From positions 1-6,765 of the forward strand of contig JAPPNT010000230.1 of assembly GCA_028873745.1 (NCBI GenBank): DNA of 6,765 nucleotides, read 5' to 3'. Below are positions 5,077 to 6,765 of the stretch, one piece after another. Positions within the stretch are counted from its first letter, which is position 1; every line of letters begins with the position of its first letter. Under the pieces are notes generated by a model, which searched no databases, was not told the DNA's origin, and worked only from the letters and a program-made list of their open reading frames with translations. A program made the position numbers and the translations under genes. The stretch is from Chloroflexota bacterium (GTDB taxonomy: Bacteria; Chloroflexota; Dehalococcoidia; Lucifugimonadales; UBA1127).

Positions 5077-5093
5077 CCCTGACGGGGTCAGGG
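5077..5093 (-). terminator. Candidate terminator hairpin after the GIY-YIG gene
   Basis: CCCTGAC (5077-5083) pairs perfectly with GTCAGGG (5087-5093) around a GGG loop, 23 nt past the stop of the minus-strand gene ending at 5116. A T-tract is missing, so intrinsic termination is uncertain. Confidence 0.35.
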
Positions 5094-5115
5094 TGTACGG
5101 GGAATCGCGAGACGA

Positions 5116-5763
5116 TCACTCGTCGTCGGCCTCGCTCTCAATACGGCGGCGACGGTCAGAAAGCGTCTCGTCTTCGTACATCCAGTACATTGGACCAGCT
5201 GGTGCCCATTTACTCCCTAGAATCTCGTGTGCGGCAGCTGAGAGACTTGTCTCGCGGCCGTTATAGGAAACCCTCCCGTCGCTAACGACCTCACAAGTAA
5301 TGGCAGGGTCGTTGTACCAATGGATTTGGGACCCAACGGGGATGCGAGCAAAGGAAAACTTGAACGGCGGGCGCATCGGAGGCCTTTCCTCAACCACTTT
5401 GCCGTCCTCAATCTCTGGTGGCCGTTCCCCAAGTGCGATTTCCTCAATCGCGACCATTCTCAGGGCTGCCACTGCGCTGGCAAGGGGTACACCCTCAAAA
5501 AACTCACGGTTGCTTCTGACGCGCCTGTCCGCGAAAACTTCGTGGAGAGATCTTTCCACCATGGCGTAATCTGCGACAACAGCGGCGTAGAGGCAGTCGA
5601 ATGGACGTGGCACACCTGTGCTGTCAAGGCTCCGCATTCTGTTTTGCAATGCTTGGTGCGTGTCGCTCTCTACCAGACCAATCTTAATGTAGCCTGGCAT
5701 TGCGGCATTAGTCAGGATGTAGACGATGCCGCGCTTGGGTTGATCTTCCATTGATGACTCCAT
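5116..5763 (-). CDS. GIY-YIG nuclease family protein (T5orf172-like) with C-terminal RAMA/DUF4357-like domain
   Basis: This 215-residue protein has two parts. The N-terminal GIY-YIG fold shows GIVYILTN (12-19) and GYIKIG (24-29) as its two signature strands, R42 in LQNRMRSL as the likely catalytic Arg, E70 in MVERSLHEVF, and REFFEG (86-91) at the end of the domain, as in T5orf172/MUG113 proteins. A Pro/Glu-rich linker (about 113-133) leads to a C-terminal domain with VGSQIHWYNDPAITCEVV, GRVSYNGRETSLSAAAHEIL and WAPAGPMYWMYEDETLSDRRRR. This resembles the small RAMA/DUF4357-type modules found with restriction and modification proteins; I am less sure of that part. Two starts are possible: ATG 5763, or ATG 5751 with GGAG 6 nt before it. 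Base composition is lower than its neighbours (hand-counted lines about 48-58% GC against 70% or more in cob genes), which suggests acquisition by transfer. No methylase or restriction partner lies nearby. Confidence 0.75.
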   Translation of the reverse strand: MESSMEDQPKRGIVYILTNAAMPGYIKIGLVESDTHQALQNRMRSLDSTGVPRPFDCLYAAVVADYAMVERSLHEVFADRRVRSNREFFEGVPLASAVAALRMVAIEEIALGERPPEIEDGKVVEERPPMRPPFKFSFARIPVGSQIHWYNDPAITCEVVSDGRVSYNGRETSLSAAAHEILGSKWAPAGPMYWMYEDETLSDRRRRIESEADDE

Positions 5764-5790
5764 GCGTGTGCTTCACCCTCATCCCAACCG

Positions 5791-5829
5791 CCCCTCTGGA
5801 TACCGGCGAAAGCCGGTAAAACGAGTGGG
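5791..5829. repeat. GGATACCGGC-GAAA-GCCGGTA hairpin between ilvD and the GIY-YIG gene
   Basis: TACCGGC (5801-5807) pairs perfectly with GCCGGTA (5812-5818) around a GAAA loop. An outer CCC/CTC with GAG/GGG pairing (5791-5796 with 5823-5829, one bulged T) lengthens it. It begins 2 nt beyond the ilvD stop, so it could end or stabilise the ilvD transcript, but no T-tract follows on the minus strand. The form TCTGGATnCCGGCnnnnGCCGG resembles a widespread dispersed-repeat style. Confidence 0.6.
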
Positions 5830-5830
5830 G

Positions 5831-6765
5831 TTAGCTGGTGACGGCGCCCTCGCTGGCGGTGCCTACGAGCTTGGCGTACTTGGCCATGACGCCAACCTCG
5901 TAGGGGATGGGACGGGGCTGCCAGGCTGCCCGGCGGCGGGCCATCTCCTCGTCGGAGATCTCCACGCTCAGGTCACGGCTCTCGACGTCGAGGTGGATGA
6001 TGTCGCCTTCCTCGACGAGGGCGATGGGGCCGCCGACGGCAGCCTCGGGTGCGACGTGGCCGATCATCGGGCCGTGGGTGGCGCCGGAGAAGCGGCCGTC
6101 GGTGAGGAGGAGGACGTCGTTGCCGAGGCCGGCGCCCATGATGGCGCCGGTGACGGCGAGCATTTCCTGCATGCCGGGGCCGCCACGGGGGCCCTCGTAG
6201 CGGATGACCACGACGTCGCCGGCGTTGATCTCGCCGCGGGTGACGGCCTCGAAGGTGGCGCGCTCGCCATCGTAGACGCGAGCGGGGCCGCGGTGCTGCT
6301 GGTGGCGGGTGCCGGAGACCTTCATCACGGAGCCCTCGGGCGAAAGGTTGCCGCGGAGGATGACAAGGCCGCCCGTGGGCGTGCGCGGCGCGGTGACGGG
6401 GTGGACGACATCGCCGTCAGCGGCGGGGATGTCGAGGTCGTCGAGGTTCTCGGCGACGGTCTTGCCGGTGCAGGTGAGGCACTCGCCGTGAAGCAGGCCG
6501 GCGTCGAGGAGCTCGCGCATGACGACGGGGACGCCGCCGACCCTGTCGAGGTCGGACATAACGTACTTGCCGGCGGGCCGGAGGTCGGTGAGGTAGGGGG
6601 TGACCCGGCTGAGGCGGTCAAAGTCGTCGATCTTGAGGTCGACCTTGGCCTCGTGGGCGATGGCGAGCAGGTGCAGGACGGCGTTGGTGGAGCCCCCCAT
6701 GGCGAGGACGACCATGATGGCGTTCTCGAAGGCCTCCTTCGTCATGATGTCGCGAGGCTTGATGC
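5831..6765 (-). CDS. ilvD: Dihydroxy-acid dehydratase, C-terminal part (5' end outside window)
   Basis: This enzyme dehydrates 2,3-dihydroxy-isovalerate and 2,3-dihydroxy-3-methylvalerate to the 2-keto acids leading to valine, leucine and isoleucine. It is a cytoplasmic iron-sulfur dehydratase of the IlvD/Edd family. About 311 codons are present out of the usual 550-570; the frame runs off the right edge, so the ATG at 6745 is internal. Visible signatures are [20 protein letters not shown] followed by [77 protein letters not shown] and [20 protein letters not shown]. The Ser of GRFSG (codon 6086-6088) is the family's catalytic base. The stop is TAA at 5831-5833. The cluster-binding N-terminal half lies outside the window, so completeness cannot be judged. 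Edd and sugar-acid dehydratases are the alternatives, but the motifs favour IlvD. Confidence 0.95.
   Translation of the reverse strand, partial: IKPRDIMTKEAFENAIMVVLAMGGSTNAVLHLLAIAHEAKVDLKIDDFDRLSRVTPYLTDLRPAGKYVMSDLDRVGGVPVVMRELLDAGLLHGECLTCTGKTVAENLDDLDIPAADGDVVHPVTAPRTPTGGLVILRGNLSPEGSVMKVSGTRHQQHRGPARVYDGERATFEAVTRGEINAGDVVVIRYEGPRGGPGMQEMLAVTGAIMGAGLGNDVLLLTDGRFSGATHGPMIGHVAPEAAVGGPIALVEEGDIIHLDVESRDLSVEISDEEMARRRAAWQPRPIPYEVGVMAKYAKLVGTASEGAVTS

Overview
The window is high-GC bacterial DNA with tightly packed genes. Hand-counted lines in the cob genes run above 70% GC, and one gene (5116-5763) is clearly lower. The gene content fits a Chloroflexota-like bacterium: an ABC-2 drug-type permease, a late cobalamin salvage cluster, IlvD, and dispersed CTTCGA...TCAGGGCGAACGG repeats. 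This assignment is an inference from gene style and remembered repeats; nothing in the window proves the phylum.

Layout, left to right. The 3' end of an ABC-2 permease gene (+, to 599) converges on a small gene for a membrane-anchored single-Cache sensor protein (-, 650-1138). A divergent, strongly symmetric intergenic region (1139-1352) follows. Next comes a four-gene cobalamin operon on the + strand: cobT (1353-2429), cobS (2429-3190), an alpha-ribazole phosphatase gene of the cobC type (3222-3854) and cobU/cobP (3851-4441). The operon converges on a VOC/PhnB-like gene (-, 4493-4957). A hairpin-rich gap (4958-5115) leads to a lower-GC gene for a GIY-YIG nuclease-like protein with an extra C-terminal domain (-, 5116-5763). 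The 3' half of ilvD (-, 5831 to the window edge) closes the window.

The cob genes cover the nucleotide-loop end of B12 synthesis. CobU activates adenosylcobinamide to its GDP form. CobT makes alpha-ribazole-5'-phosphate from dimethylbenzimidazole. CobS joins the two at the membrane, and the CobC-type phosphatase removes the 5' phosphate. No corrin-ring gene is present here, so the cluster by itself supports salvage or late assembly. No B12 riboswitch was recognised upstream.

The most interesting structure is a dispersed palindromic repeat with four copies in 6.8 kb. Two sit in the two convergent gene junctions, where they may end transcription from both sides. One lies in the gap before the VOC gene. 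The fourth is a nested copy carried in frame inside cobU, where it adds about 15 residues between the P-loop helix and the next strand. Two of the intergenic copies share an identical 12-nt loop and have compensating stem changes, which suggests selection or recent spread as a hairpin. Other points of note are a His in place of the usual active-site Arg in the CobC-type phosphatase and the nested symmetry of the sCache/cobT divergent promoter region.
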